DNA of 64,000 nucleotides. Origin: Clostridium sp. TW13 (GTDB lineage: Bacteria > Bacillota > Clostridia > Clostridiales > Clostridiaceae). This document shows, piece after piece, positions 41,084-52,312 of the stretch. Each line of letters opens with the position of its first letter. The first letter of the stretch is position 1. Under the pieces are notes generated by a model, which saw nothing but the letters and a program-made list of their open reading frames with translations, had not been told where the DNA came from and did not search any database. The stretch is taken from the NCBI RefSeq assembly GCF_024345225.1, contig NZ_BROD01000001.1, forward strand, positions 1,622,362 through 1,686,361, read 5' to 3'. The position numbers and the translations under genes were made by a program.

Positions 41084-42016
41084 CTAAGAGTTTTTAATGT
41101 CATCCATTATTTTCACTATTATTTCTTCTTCTGAAGAATATTTATCTTTGTCAATGAATTCAGCTCTTGGATCTTTTCTAAACCAAGTTAATTGTCTCTT
41201 TGCATAGTTTCTGCTACCTTGTTTTATCATATCTATAGCTGTTTCTAAAGAGATTTTACCATCAAGGTAATATAAGATTTCCTTATAGCCTATTCCCTTC
41301 ATAGATTGCATTTCTGCATTACAACCCATAGATTGCAATTCTTTAACTTCATCTATAAGACCTTTATTCATCATTATATCTACACGCATATTAATTCTAT
41401 TGTATAATTTTTCTCTATCCATGTTTAAAACATAATAATGTACATCATACTCTGTGGAATAATATTGGTCACCAGAAGCAAAGGATGAAAATGGCTTTCC
41501 GGTTATCTTATACACTTCTAAGGCTCTGATTACTCTCTTTTTATTGTTATAGTGGATGTTTGCATAACTTATAGGATCAACTTCCTTAAGCATTTCATGA
41601 AGGTACTCGCCACCCTTTTCTTCAGCTAAATTCTCTAGGTAGCTTCTGTATTCTTCATCCTTTTCACTTTCAGTAAAATTCATATTGCAGATAATTGAAT
41701 TTATATAAAGTCCAGTTCCACCTGCAATAATAGGAAGCTTTCCTCTCTTACAGATATCATCTATTATTTCTGTAACTTGGCTTTTATATTCAGCCACTGA
41801 AAATTCATTTTCAGGTGATACTATATCTATCATGTAATGAGGAACACCTTGCATCTCCTCTTTAGAAACCTTAGCAGAACCAATGTCCATATATTTATAT
41901 ATTTGCATTGAGTCACAGGAAATTATCTCTCCATTAAGCCTTTTTGCAAGTTCAATAGATATATCTGTTTTCCCAACAGCTGTTGGCCCTGCTATTATTA
42001 ATAATTTTTTCTTCAT
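41084..42016 (-). CDS. miaA: tRNA dimethylallyltransferase
   Basis: Adds dimethylallyl to A37 of tRNAs reading UNN codons; MiaB then methylthiolates the product. ATG 42016 follows GTAAGGTGAT; GTG 42025 is inside that site. The protein has 310 aa. The P-loop is [34 protein letters not shown] and [10 protein letters not shown] follow; [10 protein letters not shown] is the tRNA-binding signature. The stop of mutL is 15 bp upstream. Together with miaB at 46979 both steps of ms2i6A synthesis are encoded in one cluster. Confidence 0.96.
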   Translation of the reverse strand: MKKKLLIIAGPTAVGKTDISIELAKRLNGEIISCDSMQIYKYMDIGSAKVSKEEMQGVPHYMIDIVSPENEFSVAEYKSQVTEIIDDICKRGKLPIIAGGTGLYINSIICNMNFTESEKDEEYRSYLENLAEEKGGEYLHEMLKEVDPISYANIHYNNKKRVIRALEVYKITGKPFSSFASGDQYYSTEYDVHYYVLNMDREKLYNRINMRVDIMMNKGLIDEVKELQSMGCNAEMQSMKGIGYKEILYYLDGKISLETAIDMIKQGSRNYAKRQLTWFRKDPRAEFIDKDKYSSEEEIIVKIMDDIKNS

Positions 42017-42030
42017 CTTAATCACCTTAC

Positions 42031-44205
42031 TTATACTATTCTCTTAAATCTTCTTTCTATATCAGTTAATGTAAACTTTATAATGGTAGGTCTTCCATGT
42101 GGACAATGGAAAGGATCATCTAAATATTTTAATTTTTCAAGTAAAGCTTCCATTTCTGATTTATTAAGCTCATCATTTGCCTTAACTGCAGACTTACAAG
42201 CCATTGTTGCAATCCTATTATATTTTACCTCTACAGTTTTTCCTGAACCTAACTGTCTAAGGTTATCTATTATATCTAAAAGAAGTCTCTTTGAAGATAA
42301 GCGTCCTAGAAAATATGGCACTTCTTTAATTGTAACAGTATTATCTCCAAATTCCTCTACAGTGAAACCTGCGTTAGTAAATACTTCTTTGTTTTCTTCA
42401 TAAATTGCAAAATCATCTAAGGTAAGTTCAATAACTTCAGGAATAAGAAGAGTTTGAACAATTATTTCTCCATTTAGAATGTTATTATAATACTTCTCAA
42501 ACATAACCTTTTCGTGAGCTGCATGCTGATCTATTAAAAATAAATTGTTATCCCACTCTGCCAGAATGTAAGTTTTATTATATTGGCCGATCACCTTAAA
42601 ATCTGGTAGCTTAGCTTGAGGTTTTATAGGATTTTGCTTTAAAAGTTCCTCTTTAGCATTATCTAAGCCAGTATTTTGTGCACATTCTCCGGTGGTGTTA
42701 ATAGTATCAGTTTGTTTGTTTTCAGTGTACTGTGCATCCACTTCAGTTTTTTGAAGAGTTTCTTCATTAGTATTTTGAAGAGTCTGTTTATTTGCTTCAG
42801 TTCTATATGGAGAATCTTTAACTTCAAAACTATTATCCTTAGAACCTTCTGATTGCAGATTAGTTTGTGCTAGGTTTGAATCTTTACCCATAGCATTTGT
42901 TGCATTTGAGTTTTGTATATTAGCAGAAACTTCACTAGCATAATGATCATCTATTGGTTTAGGTGGAATTATATAATTATCTTCTGAAATTGGTTTAGCA
43001 GGAGTATAATCCTTACCTCTTCCTTCATTAACCATAATATGCTCATTGTTATCTTGAGCATATGCAGGCTTTTCAGAATTAAGCTGTGACATTCTTTGAT
43101 TAAACTCATTTCTAAGTGCATCTTTATCTAAGGTTTCTTCTTGAACAAGGAAGTTAAGCTCCTCTACCTGCTCTTCATCCTTAGTCTTTTCTTCAGGAAG
43201 GGTAAACTCTCCCATTACATCTTCTTTTAATGCACCATGCACTGTGTCAAATATAAGCTTAAAAGCAGTTCTATCATCCTTAAACTTAACTTCAGCCTTG
43301 GTTGGATGAATGTTTACATCAATAAGCTCTGGATAAGTATCTACAAAAAGCACAAAGAAGGGATATTTATTTACAGTTGAAAAGGCTCTAAAGGCATTCT
43401 CTACTGCTATAGCGAGCTTTCTGTCCTTTACATATCTCTTGTTTACAAAGATGGTTTCATTGTTTCTTGAACCTCTACTGATAGCTTCCCTACCTATATA
43501 ACCATAGATAGAATAGATATCATGATGCTCTTCAAAGTACAATAACTCATCACAAGTATTCTTTCCATATATGCTTCTAAGTGCATCTTCAAGCTTACCT
43601 GTACCGTAGGTATGTAGAAGTTTTTTACCGTTACTAAATAATTTAAAACTAATCTCAGGATGAGAGATAGCTATTCTTGTAACTATATCACTGATTAAGG
43701 ATGTTTCCCTTGAAGTACTCTTTAAAAACTTCTTTCTAGCAGGTACATTAAAGAATATATCTCTAACTTCAATCACAGTTCCTTTGGCACAGGAGGTTTT
43801 AGATTTCTCTACTACTTCTCCTGCTTCAATCTTTATTTCATTTCCACTATCAGAGTCTATGAATTTGCTCTTTAAATAAACCTTTGCTATAGAAGCTATA
43901 CTTGGCAAGGCCTCACCTCTAAAACCTAGAGTGTTTATTGCAAAGATATCTTCTGCGCTTTTAATTTTGCTGGTAGCATGGGCCATAAAAGCTTTTTCTA
44001 AATCATCTTCATAGATACCTATACCATCATCAATAATTTTTATAAGGCTTATGCCACCTTCCTCTACTTCAATGGTTATATCCTTAGCTTCAGCATCAAT
44101 ACTGTTTTCAACTAATTCTTTTACCACAGAAGAGGGTCTTTCAACTACCTCTCCTGCTGCTATTTTATTAGCTGTATTTTCATCTAAGATATTAATTCTT
44201 TTCAT
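42031..44205 (-). CDS. mutL: DNA mismatch repair protein MutL
   Basis: ATPase and endonuclease of mismatch repair. ATG 44205 after TAGGAGGTGATA gives 724 aa. The GHKL ATPase has [22 protein letters not shown] and [11 protein letters not shown] long, low-complexity linker rich in Gln, Asn and Thr spans about 360-530. The C-terminal domain carries [12 protein letters not shown] at about 559, the metal-binding endonuclease motif DQHA(X)2E(X)4E, plus CPHGRP near the end. So this is a nicking MutL, as expected where no MutH exists. Confidence 0.96.
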   Translation of the reverse strand: MKRINILDENTANKIAAGEVVERPSSVVKELVENSIDAEAKDITIEVEEGGISLIKIIDDGIGIYEDDLEKAFMAHATSKIKSAEDIFAINTLGFRGEALPSIASIAKVYLKSKFIDSDSGNEIKIEAGEVVEKSKTSCAKGTVIEVRDIFFNVPARKKFLKSTSRETSLISDIVTRIAISHPEISFKLFSNGKKLLHTYGTGKLEDALRSIYGKNTCDELLYFEEHHDIYSIYGYIGREAISRGSRNNETIFVNKRYVKDRKLAIAVENAFRAFSTVNKYPFFVLFVDTYPELIDVNIHPTKAEVKFKDDRTAFKLIFDTVHGALKEDVMGEFTLPEEKTKDEEQVEELNFLVQEETLDKDALRNEFNQRMSQLNSEKPAYAQDNNEHIMVNEGRGKDYTPAKPISEDNYIIPPKPIDDHYASEVSANIQNSNATNAMGKDSNLAQTNLQSEGSKDNSFEVKDSPYRTEANKQTLQNTNEETLQKTEVDAQYTENKQTDTINTTGECAQNTGLDNAKEELLKQNPIKPQAKLPDFKVIGQYNKTYILAEWDNNLFLIDQHAAHEKVMFEKYYNNILNGEIIVQTLLIPEVIELTLDDFAIYEENKEVFTNAGFTVEEFGDNTVTIKEVPYFLGRLSSKRLLLDIIDNLRQLGSGKTVEVKYNRIATMACKSAVKANDELNKSEMEALLEKLKYLDDPFHCPHGRPTIIKFTLTDIERRFKRIV

Positions 44206-44223
44206 AGCTATCACCTCCTAAAA

Positions 44224-46932
44224 TTAAAATTCCTTTGCTTCTTTTACAAGTTCATAAAGCTTATTCATTGCATCCATTGGTGTTAAAGTTAAAATATCTA
44301 AATCCTTAACCTTGCTTATAAAGTTCTCTTTAGATATCATACCAAAGTCTAGCTGCATAGCTCCATCTTCATTAACTACAGATTTCTTATGAGACTTACC
44401 ATGCTTTGGCTTTTGGACTTCTTCATCCACTGCAACTTCTTTAACTGCAATATCAGTATCTTTAGCTGTAACTTCATTATCAGAAGAAACCTCTTTAGGA
44501 ACTTCTGGATTTATAGAAATTTCTTTATTACTATTTTTCTCTTCAAGTCCTTGTAGTATTTCCTTTGCTCTCTCAATTACCTTTTCAGGAAGTCCAGCAA
44601 GCTTTGCAACCTCTATACCATAGGATTGGTCTGCTCCACCTTCTACAATCTTTCTAAGGAAGATAACAGTATCATCTACTTCCTTTACAGATACAGAATA
44701 ATTCTTTACTCCCTCAAGCTCTTTTTCAAGCTTTGTAAGCTCATGATAGTGAGTTGCAAATAGAGTTTTACATCTTAAGTTGTTTGAATTGCAGATGTAC
44801 TCAACTACTGACCAAGCAATACTAAGTCCATCATAGGTTGAAGTACCTCTTCCAACCTCATCTAATAAAACAAGACTGTTAGAAGTAGCGTTATTTAAGA
44901 TGTTTGATACTTCCCACATCTCCACCATGAAGGTACTCTTCCCCCCTGCTAAATCGTCAGAAGCACCTATTCTTGTGAATATCTTATCACAAATTGAGAT
45001 GTTTCCTTCTCTAGCTGGAATGAAAGAACCTATATGTGCCATAAGGGTAATTAAAGCTACCTGTCTCATATAAGTAGATTTACCCGCCATGTTTGGTCCT
45101 GTGATTATAAGCAGGTTGTTATTCTTTCTATCTAATAAGGTATCATTAGAAACAAACTCTCCCTTATCTATAACCTTCTCAACTACAGGATGTCTTCCAT
45201 CTTGGATATCTATAATTCCCTCTGTGTTTAAGTTTGGTTTTACATAAGAATTCTCTAACGCTATATATGCAAAGTTTGTTAAGCAGTCAAGCTCTGAGAT
45301 TATCTTTGAAGTCTTTTGCATTCTTTGAATTTCTTTTTCTATGGCATTTCTAATATCAGAGAATAGAGAATATTCAAGGGCAGATAACTTCTCTTCTGCT
45401 CCAAGTATCTTTTCTTCTACTTGTTTTAATTCCTCTGTAATAAATCTTTCAGCATTTGCAAGAGTTTGCTTTCTTATATATCTTCCCTCTGGGATTGAAT
45501 CATAGTTTGATCTAGTAATTTCTATATAATAACCAAATACTTTATTATAACCCACCTTTAGAGATTTGATTCCTGTAAACTCTCTTTCTTGATTTTCTAG
45601 AGCAGCAATCCATTCTTTACCGTGGAACTTTGCAGTTCTAAGTTCATCAACCTCGCTGTTGTAACCTTCCTTTATGATTCCTCCTTCTTTAATTGACATT
45701 GGAGGTTCATCTATAATAGCTGATTCTAATAAGTTACATATATCAGTAAGTTCATCTATATTGTTATAATAATAGCTTAACTTATTTGAAGAGGTATCTT
45801 TAAGTAAGGCTTTTAAATCTGGAATCCTCTTTAAAGAATTCTTAAGAGAAATTAAATCCTTAGCATTTACATTATTAGTAGCTACCTTACCTACTATTCT
45901 CTCTATATCATAAATATCATGTAGGGCTGTTCTTAAATCTTCATTTAAGGAAAGATTATTATACAGTTCCTCTACAGCAGATAATCTATTTTCAATCTCA
46001 TTTTTATTAATTAGGGGTTGCTCTATCCACTTTCTAAGCTGTCTGCTTCCCATGGAAGTCTTAGTCTTATCAAGCACCCATAAAAGAGAGCCTTTTTTAT
46101 TCTTCTCATGAATATTTTCAGTAAGTTCAAGGTTTCTTCTTGTATTACTGTCTATAGTCATATAATCAAGGATTTCATACTTATCAATCTTATTAATGTT
46201 TGAAAGCGTGCACTTTTGAGTATCCTTAATATATTTAATAAGAGATACACAGGCAGCCTTTTCTATATCATTAAGCTTTGATAATTCTTCCTCGGAAAAT
46301 TGTTCTTGTAAGTCATTAAGATCAGAAGAAAAATAAGCGTCTTCCTTCTTTGTAACCATAATACCAAGGTATAAGATATCCTTATAAAGCTTCTCATCTA
46401 TACCTTCCTTTAGGATTATTTCCTTTGGTGAAAACTTTGATATTTCATCAGAAATAAGATTATTCTTTGTTACAAAGGAAGTACATAGAAAGTCCCCTGT
46501 AGATATATCTGTAACTGCTATTGCTGTACTATTTGAATCAGAATAGATGCTCATAACAAAGTTATTTCTCTGTTCATCTATAAAGTTTGTATCATTATAG
46601 GTTCCTGGAGTTACTACCTTTATAACATCTCTTTTAACTAAGCCCTTAGCTGTTGCTGGATCTTCAACCTGCTCACAGATTGCAACCTTAAAACCCTTAG
46701 CAATAAGTCTTCCAAGATAGGTGTTCACTGCATGATAAGGAATTCCACACATAGGAGCTCTACTAGGCAGACCACAATCCTTTCCTGTTAAAACAAGCTC
46801 TAAGGCTTTAGAGGTTATCTCTGCATCTTCAAAGAACATTTCATAAAAATCACCCACTCTAAAAAACAGTAAGCAATCTTTATACTTTTCTTTCGTATCA
46901 ACATATTGTTGCATCATAGGTGATAGTGCCAT
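44224..46932 (-). CDS. mutS: DNA mismatch repair protein MutS
   Basis: Mismatch recognition ATPase. The protein has 902 aa. The mismatch wedge is in [15 protein letters not shown] (F-x-E motif). The ATPase has [13 protein letters not shown] at about 611, then [17 protein letters not shown] and ATHYHEL. A variable acidic and lysine-rich stretch lies at about 805-860 before the C-terminal tetramer-forming helix. ATG follows AAGGAGGAATAA. mutL follows 18 bp later. A hairpin separates it from miaB upstream. Confidence 0.97.
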   Translation of the reverse strand: MALSPMMQQYVDTKEKYKDCLLFFRVGDFYEMFFEDAEITSKALELVLTGKDCGLPSRAPMCGIPYHAVNTYLGRLIAKGFKVAICEQVEDPATAKGLVKRDVIKVVTPGTYNDTNFIDEQRNNFVMSIYSDSNSTAIAVTDISTGDFLCTSFVTKNNLISDEISKFSPKEIILKEGIDEKLYKDILYLGIMVTKKEDAYFSSDLNDLQEQFSEEELSKLNDIEKAACVSLIKYIKDTQKCTLSNINKIDKYEILDYMTIDSNTRRNLELTENIHEKNKKGSLLWVLDKTKTSMGSRQLRKWIEQPLINKNEIENRLSAVEELYNNLSLNEDLRTALHDIYDIERIVGKVATNNVNAKDLISLKNSLKRIPDLKALLKDTSSNKLSYYYNNIDELTDICNLLESAIIDEPPMSIKEGGIIKEGYNSEVDELRTAKFHGKEWIAALENQEREFTGIKSLKVGYNKVFGYYIEITRSNYDSIPEGRYIRKQTLANAERFITEELKQVEEKILGAEEKLSALEYSLFSDIRNAIEKEIQRMQKTSKIISELDCLTNFAYIALENSYVKPNLNTEGIIDIQDGRHPVVEKVIDKGEFVSNDTLLDRKNNNLLIITGPNMAGKSTYMRQVALITLMAHIGSFIPAREGNISICDKIFTRIGASDDLAGGKSTFMVEMWEVSNILNNATSNSLVLLDEVGRGTSTYDGLSIAWSVVEYICNSNNLRCKTLFATHYHELTKLEKELEGVKNYSVSVKEVDDTVIFLRKIVEGGADQSYGIEVAKLAGLPEKVIERAKEILQGLEEKNSNKEISINPEVPKEVSSDNEVTAKDTDIAVKEVAVDEEVQKPKHGKSHKKSVVNEDGAMQLDFGMISKENFISKVKDLDILTLTPMDAMNKLYELVKEAKEF

Positions 46933-46954
46933 AACTGTTATTCCTCCTTAAATT

Positions 46955-46980
46955 AAAAAGCTCTAATTAAAGAGCTTTTT
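46955..46980. terminator. Hairpin between miaB and mutS
   Basis: AAAAAGCTCT (46955-46964) pairs with AGAGCTTTTT (46971-46980). The miaB stop is just upstream on the minus strand; it may partly end miaB transcription before mutS. Confidence 0.75.
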
Positions 46981-48325
46981 AAACTTCCTCTCCATTTAAT
47001 GAAAAAGAATGTGCTTTTGTAATTTTAACATTAACAAGTTTACCTATACTATCAGCCTTGCCTTCAAAATTAACAAGTTTTCCTTCTCTTGTTCTTCCTG
47101 AAAGTTTAGTTTCATCATTCTTGCTAGTTCCTTCAACTAAAACTTCCACTGTTTTGCCTTCAAAAGTCTTGTTCTTTTTAGCAACAATTTCGTTAACAGC
47201 TTCAAGTAATCTGTTGAATCTATCATGCTTAACGTCTTCAGCAATTTGATTCTCCATCCTGTCAGCAGGAGTATACTTTCTTCTTGAATATATAAAAGTA
47301 AATGCAGAATCATATTCTACTTCCTTAACTAAGGATAAAGTATCTTGGAAATCTTCCTCTGTTTCTCCAGGGAAACCAATGATAATATCTGTAGTTAAAG
47401 ATACATTTGGTATTTCCTTTTTGATCTTCTTAACTAGATCTAAGTAGTAATCTCTTGTGTAGTGTCTGTTCATTTCCTCTAGTACTCTTGTAGAACCACT
47501 TTGTACTGGAAGGTGAATTTGCTCACATAACTTATTACAATCTCTTATTGCGTAAATAACATCATCAGTTAAATCCTTTGGATGTGAAGTCATGAATCTT
47601 ACTCTATCAAGACCAGGGATTTCATTAACTCTTCTTAGAAGATCAGCAAAAGAAATCTCTGGCTCTAAGCCCTTACCATAAGAGTTAACATTTTGACCAA
47701 GTAAAGTGATTTCCTTATATCCTTGAGCAACTAATTCCTTAATTTCATTTTCAATATCTTCAGGCTTTCTGCTTCTCTCTCTACCTCTAACATAAGGTAC
47801 AACACAATATGTACAGAAATTGTTGCAGCCATACATTACAGTAACAAAGGCTTTTGTATCACTCTTTCTGTCTATAGGAATTCCCTCAACAATTTGATCT
47901 TCCTTATTTACTATTTCCTTAACTTGAACACCATCTTGTTTAACTCTGTTTAAGTATTCAGGGAACTTATATGAGTTGTGTGTTCCGAAGATTATATCTA
48001 CATAAGGGAACTTTTCAAGTATAGTATCAGCCATACCCTTTTGTTGCATCATGCAACCACAGATAGCTATAACAAGATCTTTGTTTTCTTTCTTAAGTCT
48101 TTTTAATTCACCTAAGTTACCGTATACCTTGTTTTCAGCATTTTCTCTTACGCAGCAAGTATTAAATATAATAATAGAAGCCTTTTCTTTATCTTCTGTT
48201 TCTGTATAACCAATTCTCTTAAGCATACCAGATAGCTTTTCAGAATCTTCTTCATTCATTTGACAGCCATAAGTACTGATATGGAAAGTTTTTTTATCAT
48301 CAATTTTTAAATTATTATCTTGCAT
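46979..48325 (-). CDS. miaB: tRNA-2-methylthio-N6-dimethylallyladenosine synthase
   Basis: Radical-SAM methylthiotransferase acting on i6A37 in tRNA. ATG 48325 after TTGGAGGAAA gives 448 aa; an upstream TTG would absorb the ribosome site. Cluster ligands are C21 (YGCQMNEED), C57 or C58 and C91. The radical-SAM motif is [20 protein letters not shown] (C167, C171, C174), and the TRAM domain is at the end. It is the paralogue of rimO at 26593. It heads the cluster miaB-mutS-mutL-miaA-hfq. Confidence 0.96.
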   Translation of the reverse strand: MQDNNLKIDDKKTFHISTYGCQMNEEDSEKLSGMLKRIGYTETEDKEKASIIIFNTCCVRENAENKVYGNLGELKRLKKENKDLVIAICGCMMQQKGMADTILEKFPYVDIIFGTHNSYKFPEYLNRVKQDGVQVKEIVNKEDQIVEGIPIDRKSDTKAFVTVMYGCNNFCTYCVVPYVRGRERSRKPEDIENEIKELVAQGYKEITLLGQNVNSYGKGLEPEISFADLLRRVNEIPGLDRVRFMTSHPKDLTDDVIYAIRDCNKLCEQIHLPVQSGSTRVLEEMNRHYTRDYYLDLVKKIKKEIPNVSLTTDIIIGFPGETEEDFQDTLSLVKEVEYDSAFTFIYSRRKYTPADRMENQIAEDVKHDRFNRLLEAVNEIVAKKNKTFEGKTVEVLVEGTSKNDETKLSGRTREGKLVNFEGKADSIGKLVNVKITKAHSFSLNGEEV

Positions 48326-48402
48326 TATTTCCTCCAAATTTAAATTAATTTCTACAGTATTATACCATAACGGTGTATGGGAAATAAAGACTGTATTAAA
48401 AG

Positions 48403-48444
48403 AAAGAAAAAACTCACTAAAGATTTTTAGTGAGTTTTTTCTTT
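48403..48444. terminator. Strong bidirectional hairpin before miaB
   Basis: AAAGAAAAAACTCACTAAA pairs with TTTAGTGAGTTTTTTCTTT. It lies after the hypothetical gene at 48465 and marks the border between core and accessory DNA. Confidence 0.85.
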
Positions 48445-48464
48445 AAAATACTTAAGTTACTATT

Positions 48465-48812
48465 TTAGTATTCTTCTCCTTCATCACCAACGACTCTACA
48501 TGATAACTTGACTGCAATTTTCTTCATCTTTTCTTTCACATAATCATTTGCGCCGGATACAGATATTTTTCCTCTATTATATGTGAATGCGACTTCATAA
48601 GCTATCCCATCATATTTAAATGTCCAAATAGCTGTGTTTTTTAGCTTTATTGTAATTTTTTCAAGTGTTTGCAGGTTAACGCTTGAAAATTGATTTTTAA
48701 TTTTCATTTCAGAATCCGTCTCAATTAGTTTTGTCCACTCTTCTAATGTGATAGGGTTTTCGTTAGATTCCCATGGATATTGAGTTTTAATTATATGTAT
48801 TGAATATGACAT
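48465..48812 (-). CDS. Hypothetical protein, 115 aa
   Basis: Family not recognised. The protein has 115 aa, soluble and without signal peptide. It begins SYSIHIIKTQYPWESNENPI, a form often seen in small proteins of accessory regions. KNTAIWTFKYDGIAYEVAFTY suggests a beta-rich core. The start follows AGGCAGAGATAA, a weak site. A strong terminator follows. It is the first gene past the conserved miaB cluster and may be a small immunity or defence-associated protein; that is only a guess from context. Confidence 0.6.
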   Translation of the reverse strand: MSYSIHIIKTQYPWESNENPITLEEWTKLIETDSEMKIKNQFSSVNLQTLEKITIKLKNTAIWTFKYDGIAYEVAFTYNRGKISVSGANDYVKEKMKKIAVKLSCRVVGDEGEEY

Positions 48813-48900
48813 TTGTTATCTCTGCCTTTCATTCCAACCTGAAGAATAGTTTATTATAACAATGTGGTAAGGTTATATGCCATCATTTTATAGATATTAT

Positions 48901-49602
48901 TTAATCTATAGTAGCTACCTTGAAACCTTGTCGATTTGCTTCTTCAATGAAGTTATCTCCATCAATATGAATACAATAAACCTGGCTTCTATATTCTTTA
49001 GGTACTAATTTACATAACTTTCTTAAAGATGTGTGCACATTCTCTTCTGCATCATCAAGACATGTATCGTGATACACTAAATTACCATTATTTAAAAAAG
49101 TTATTATATCAATATTAGTTTCATAAGTATCTCCGCTATAAAAAATACTATTTGCCTTATCAAAGCTTAAAATATACGAATAAGTATTAATTGATTCTAC
49201 ATGCTTAGTTAATTTTGAGTTTACTTCTAAATCCAATGATTCAATTCTCTTAGCATCTGGATTCAACACTAAAAAGCTCTCGTTTTCATTTAATCCAAGT
49301 AATCCTAAAAATACTTTTATCTTTTCTCTTTCTTTAAAATACACATTTGTTGTTATTTTATACTTCCAATAGCAAAATCCAATAAACCCACCCAAGGAAC
49401 CTACATGGTCTGAATGCATATGCGTTATTAATATATGAACTTCTTTAACTCCATCCATTAAGTTTTTCTCTAAAATTTTCTTAAATACAGTTTCTCCACA
49501 ATCAATTAATAATAACGTTTTATTTTCTTTAATGTATGCTGATGTATTCGCTTCTATAGAATGATATCCTGAACCTATGCCTAAAAACCTCAACCTTTTC
49601 AT
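48901..49602 (-). CDS. MBL-fold metallo-hydrolase
   Basis: Metallo-beta-lactamase-fold hydrolase of the RNase Z-like type. The protein has 233 aa. Metal ligands are in ITHMHSDHVGSLGG (H61, H63, D65, H66); FYSGDTYETNID supplies the bridging aspartate and VYCIHIDGDN the last histidine. It opens MKRLRFLGIGSGYHSIEANTS, the usual first strands. ATG follows AAGGAGTATTT. The substrate is unknown; RNase Z proper is longer and has a substrate arm that is not seen. Confidence 0.85.
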   Translation of the reverse strand: MKRLRFLGIGSGYHSIEANTSAYIKENKTLLLIDCGETVFKKILEKNLMDGVKEVHILITHMHSDHVGSLGGFIGFCYWKYKITTNVYFKEREKIKVFLGLLGLNENESFLVLNPDAKRIESLDLEVNSKLTKHVESINTYSYILSFDKANSIFYSGDTYETNIDIITFLNNGNLVYHDTCLDDAEENVHTSLRKLCKLVPKEYRSQVYCIHIDGDNFIEEANRQGFKVATID

Positions 49603-49800
49603 ATAAATACTCCTTATTTAAATTATAAATTAATACGTTTATAAACAAACATTAATATCAAAAGTATCTTTATTATATTTAATTACTTCTCTTTCAATAG
49701 AACCCATATATTCTATAAAGTTTTTGTCTGGAATTCATGCAACTATTATTTAATATTAAACTCCACTACAAATTGGATTTTGTTGAGCTTCGTGTTATAC

Positions 49801-50334
49801 TTATAATGTTGGTGAAATACCAAATTCAGTTAGTAAATTCTGAAACCTACATTTTTCATGTTCCATCACAGGAAAAAGCGGATTATATAAACAATGTTGT
49901 AAAACATCTGCATCTTTTAATACTTCATCAAATGCAGAATGAGTAGTCGCTTTTGAACTGTGGTTGCGAATAGCTGAACATATTAAATCTGTTTCATTAT
50001 CAGTTGTCAATGACAACTCCTCAAGAATTTGACGTGCCAAAACTGCACTGTGCTCAGTATGATTTTCAGTATTCATAGCTTTATAAGAGTATAAATCATG
50101 TAACATACCAGCAATGGTCGCCAATTCAACATCTTGATTTCTTTTTAGAGCAATCATTGCACATGCCTGCGAAACTCCATAAAGATGGAGGTAACCACAC
50201 CTTCTTTCTTGAGTGTCGTTCATATTTATTAGAATTTCATCAATATACTTTCGAAGTCCTTCAATGCGATTATCCATATCTTCAGTACGCCCATTATGTA
50301 AATACTTTTGAATTTTTTCAATATGGTTTTCCAT
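49801..50334 (-). CDS. HD-domain phosphohydrolase
   Basis: HD-superfamily metal-dependent phosphohydrolase. ATG 50334 follows GGTGGGTGAAG and gives 177 aa. Ligands are H50 (GYLHLYGV), H79-D80 (AGMLHDLYSY) and the later IRNHSSK and LKDADVLQH. It resembles small HD proteins acting on nucleotides, but the substrate cannot be read from the sequence. It stands alone between gaps that contain gene remnants. Confidence 0.82.
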   Translation of the reverse strand: MENHIEKIQKYLHNGRTEDMDNRIEGLRKYIDEILINMNDTQERRCGYLHLYGVSQACAMIALKRNQDVELATIAGMLHDLYSYKAMNTENHTEHSAVLARQILEELSLTTDNETDLICSAIRNHSSKATTHSAFDEVLKDADVLQHCLYNPLFPVMEHEKCRFQNLLTEFGISPTL

Positions 50335-50873
50335 GTCTTCACCCACCCATTATATAATAATTTTCAGTTCACATTTGTGAAACGAACTGAAAATCACTGA
50401 CAAATCTACTATTTATATTACTTAACTTTAAATTAGAATTTATAGTTAAGCAAAATTGATAAGTTCTTTTGAAACACCTTTCCATGCAATCAATCTCTTA
50501 ACAGCCATAAAGTGACTTTCCCTTTGGAATTTCAGACCAATACTTTTTGTCTAAATCAGTAATTACTAAAATATCATATTCTTCTGCTTACTTTACTATA
50601 AATTATCCTCCACAAATCCCCATTTCTCTATCGCTTAAAAATTATTTTTTTCTTTTAACATAACATATTTTATTAAATTATCATTACTTATGATACGGTT
50701 CATCATTCATTAGACTAAACATCAATCAATATTTTTGTACAATTAATCTGTTGATGCTAAATTCCTATTATAGACATTATCTTAACTTAAATTCTACCAC
50801 AATTCATCACAAATAAATACATATACCATATATTTTTCCATATAGTTTCCTCTTTCAACACCTTTCTTCATAC
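50335..50873. other. Gap with decayed gene ends
   Basis: No intact gene. On the minus strand two decayed C-termini are visible: a two-frame remnant at 50446-50587 (separate entry), and at about 50685-50707 a frame ending NDEPYHK-stop. The same ending occurs again near 61422. The rest is AT-rich with no obvious signal. Confidence 0.5.
50446..50587 (-). pseudogene. C-terminal gene remnant
   Basis: Read on the minus strand, AEEYDILVITDLDKKYWSEI and PKGKSLYG are followed, after a frame change near 50500-50515, by FMAVKRLIAWKGVSKELI and NFA-stop. The protein-like composition in both frames and the single shift point to a decayed gene end. No upstream part is found. The family is not recognised. 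Confidence 0.4.
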
Positions 50874-50921
50874 AAAAAAAGCTATTACAAAATAGTACAT
50901 TAACCTATCTTATAATAGCTT
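50874..50921 (-). terminator. U-type terminator of DUF262 gene
   Basis: AAGCTATTA and TAATAGCTT (50913-50921) enclose ACAAAATAGTACATT. On the minus strand TTTTTTT follows. A close copy is at 53704-53750, after the rpn small ORF. Confidence 0.75.
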
Positions 50922-50976
50922 CAATCATATCAAATATATTATTTTTCTGCTTCACAGTGTTTATTGCTCTGCAATA

Positions 50977-52137
50977 CTAACGTTTTGCCATCATTTGATC
51001 AATAGATTCTTTAATATAATCGATGCATTTCTTTTGAAAACGGTAGCTTGTAGAGGATACTCCTCCAAAGTCAGAGAATTCTGCTGCATTCATTCCTCTT
51101 ACAATGGCTTTATATGCTACATGGTAATCTGCTTCTGCTAATTCACCATTGGAAAAGAATCCTTTCAGTGCAAGATAATCATATGATAATGTTAAAGGAA
51201 TAAGAAAGCTTATAAGAAAGTTATGATTTCCTTTTGGTGTTATTTTTGTGATGAATTCTTTGCTGAATATACTATCTATGCCCTCAATAATTGAGATCTT
51301 ATCATAGAACTTTAAAAAATTATTTAAGTAATCTTCAATTTCTATTTTCTTCAGTTTCAATTTATCAGTAGATAGCTTTTTCATTTCCCTCATAAATCTT
51401 TCTACATAGTAAGGAGTATCATTCTTACCTTCAACTAAACCACAATATGAATAACCAAGACATGCATATAACTCATAATTTGTAGTCTTATCTTTTATCT
51501 TTTTATCATTACACTTAAACATTTTATTGAACTTAGGTTTGTTGATTAAGTTTTTCATTAATACATCTTTTGCCCAAAATGAAAAAGAAGAACGATATAC
51601 TACTTCGTTTAATTCCTGTTTTGTTAATGGATTTGTGGCTTGGTTAAATCTCATAAATACTTCATATTCTAGCTCTTCATTATTAGAAACATCTATAGAT
51701 TCAACATTAATTTGGCTATCCATTTCTAAGCGATTCCTAACATTTGCAGGAAGCTGATCAAATGTCATTCCATTAAGTTTTGTAAGTTTACTTAATTTTG
51801 TTAATGCAAATTTATTATTTTTATACCTATACATTGCCATTAACCTATGAGCTCCATCAATAACATTTAGTAGTACCTTTTCCTTCTCTGTATCCTTTGA
51901 AAGATATATAACAGGTATAGGAATATTGAGTAGTAAAGATTCTATTATGCTTGATTCTTTTTCCTTACCAAATTTATATTCACGTTGATAATCTGGATTT
52001 AAAACTATTCCTCCATGCTTTCTTTCGTAACCATCTTGAATTAAATTGCACAATTGTCCAAACTGATAAACATTTTTTCTGACTTCACATTTCCATTCAT
52101 TAAAATCCGTTAAGTCCATATTAGGCACTGATGACAT
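50977..52137 (-). CDS. Stand-alone DUF262 (GmrSD N-terminal-like) protein
   Basis: ParB/DUF262-fold protein, the family found in the GmrS half of type IV restriction systems and in other defence proteins. ATG 52137 after AGAAGGGGATG gives 386 aa. NPDYQREYKFGKEKESSII and SLLLNIPIPVIYL are followed by IDGAHRLMAMYRY at 94-98, where the family usually has DGQHR. The remaining part is helical and no HNH/DUF1524 nuclease domain is seen here or beside it. It has its own terminator. A defence role is inferred from family and location only. Confidence 0.78.
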   Translation of the reverse strand: MSSVPNMDLTDFNEWKCEVRKNVYQFGQLCNLIQDGYERKHGGIVLNPDYQREYKFGKEKESSIIESLLLNIPIPVIYLSKDTEKEKVLLNVIDGAHRLMAMYRYKNNKFALTKLSKLTKLNGMTFDQLPANVRNRLEMDSQINVESIDVSNNEELEYEVFMRFNQATNPLTKQELNEVVYRSSFSFWAKDVLMKNLINKPKFNKMFKCNDKKIKDKTTNYELYACLGYSYCGLVEGKNDTPYYVERFMREMKKLSTDKLKLKKIEIEDYLNNFLKFYDKISIIEGIDSIFSKEFITKITPKGNHNFLISFLIPLTLSYDYLALKGFFSNGELAEADYHVAYKAIVRGMNAAEFSDFGGVSSTSYRFQKKCIDYIKESIDQMMAKR

Positions 52138-52146
52138 AAAACGCAT

Positions 52147-52312
52147 CCCCTTCTAAAATTTAATTGTTTCTAAATATTTCTCTATTATTTCTTTTTGTTT
52201 TTCTTTAGGTAATAAATTTAATTCTATATCAATTAATTAACTTACCTGCTTTCCATAAAATATACTATTCTATAGAAGAGGGTAATATTCTTTATAGATT
52301 TGAGTTTCATTA
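52147..52312. other. Gap upstream of DUF262 gene
   Basis: AT-rich sequence between the DUF262 gene and repeat R1. No gene or clear promoter can be named with confidence. Confidence 0.4.

Noticed and set aside
49737-49946. Plus-strand frame of 69 aa
   Set aside because: Overlaps the end of the HD-domain gene, without a ribosome site or recognisable sequence.
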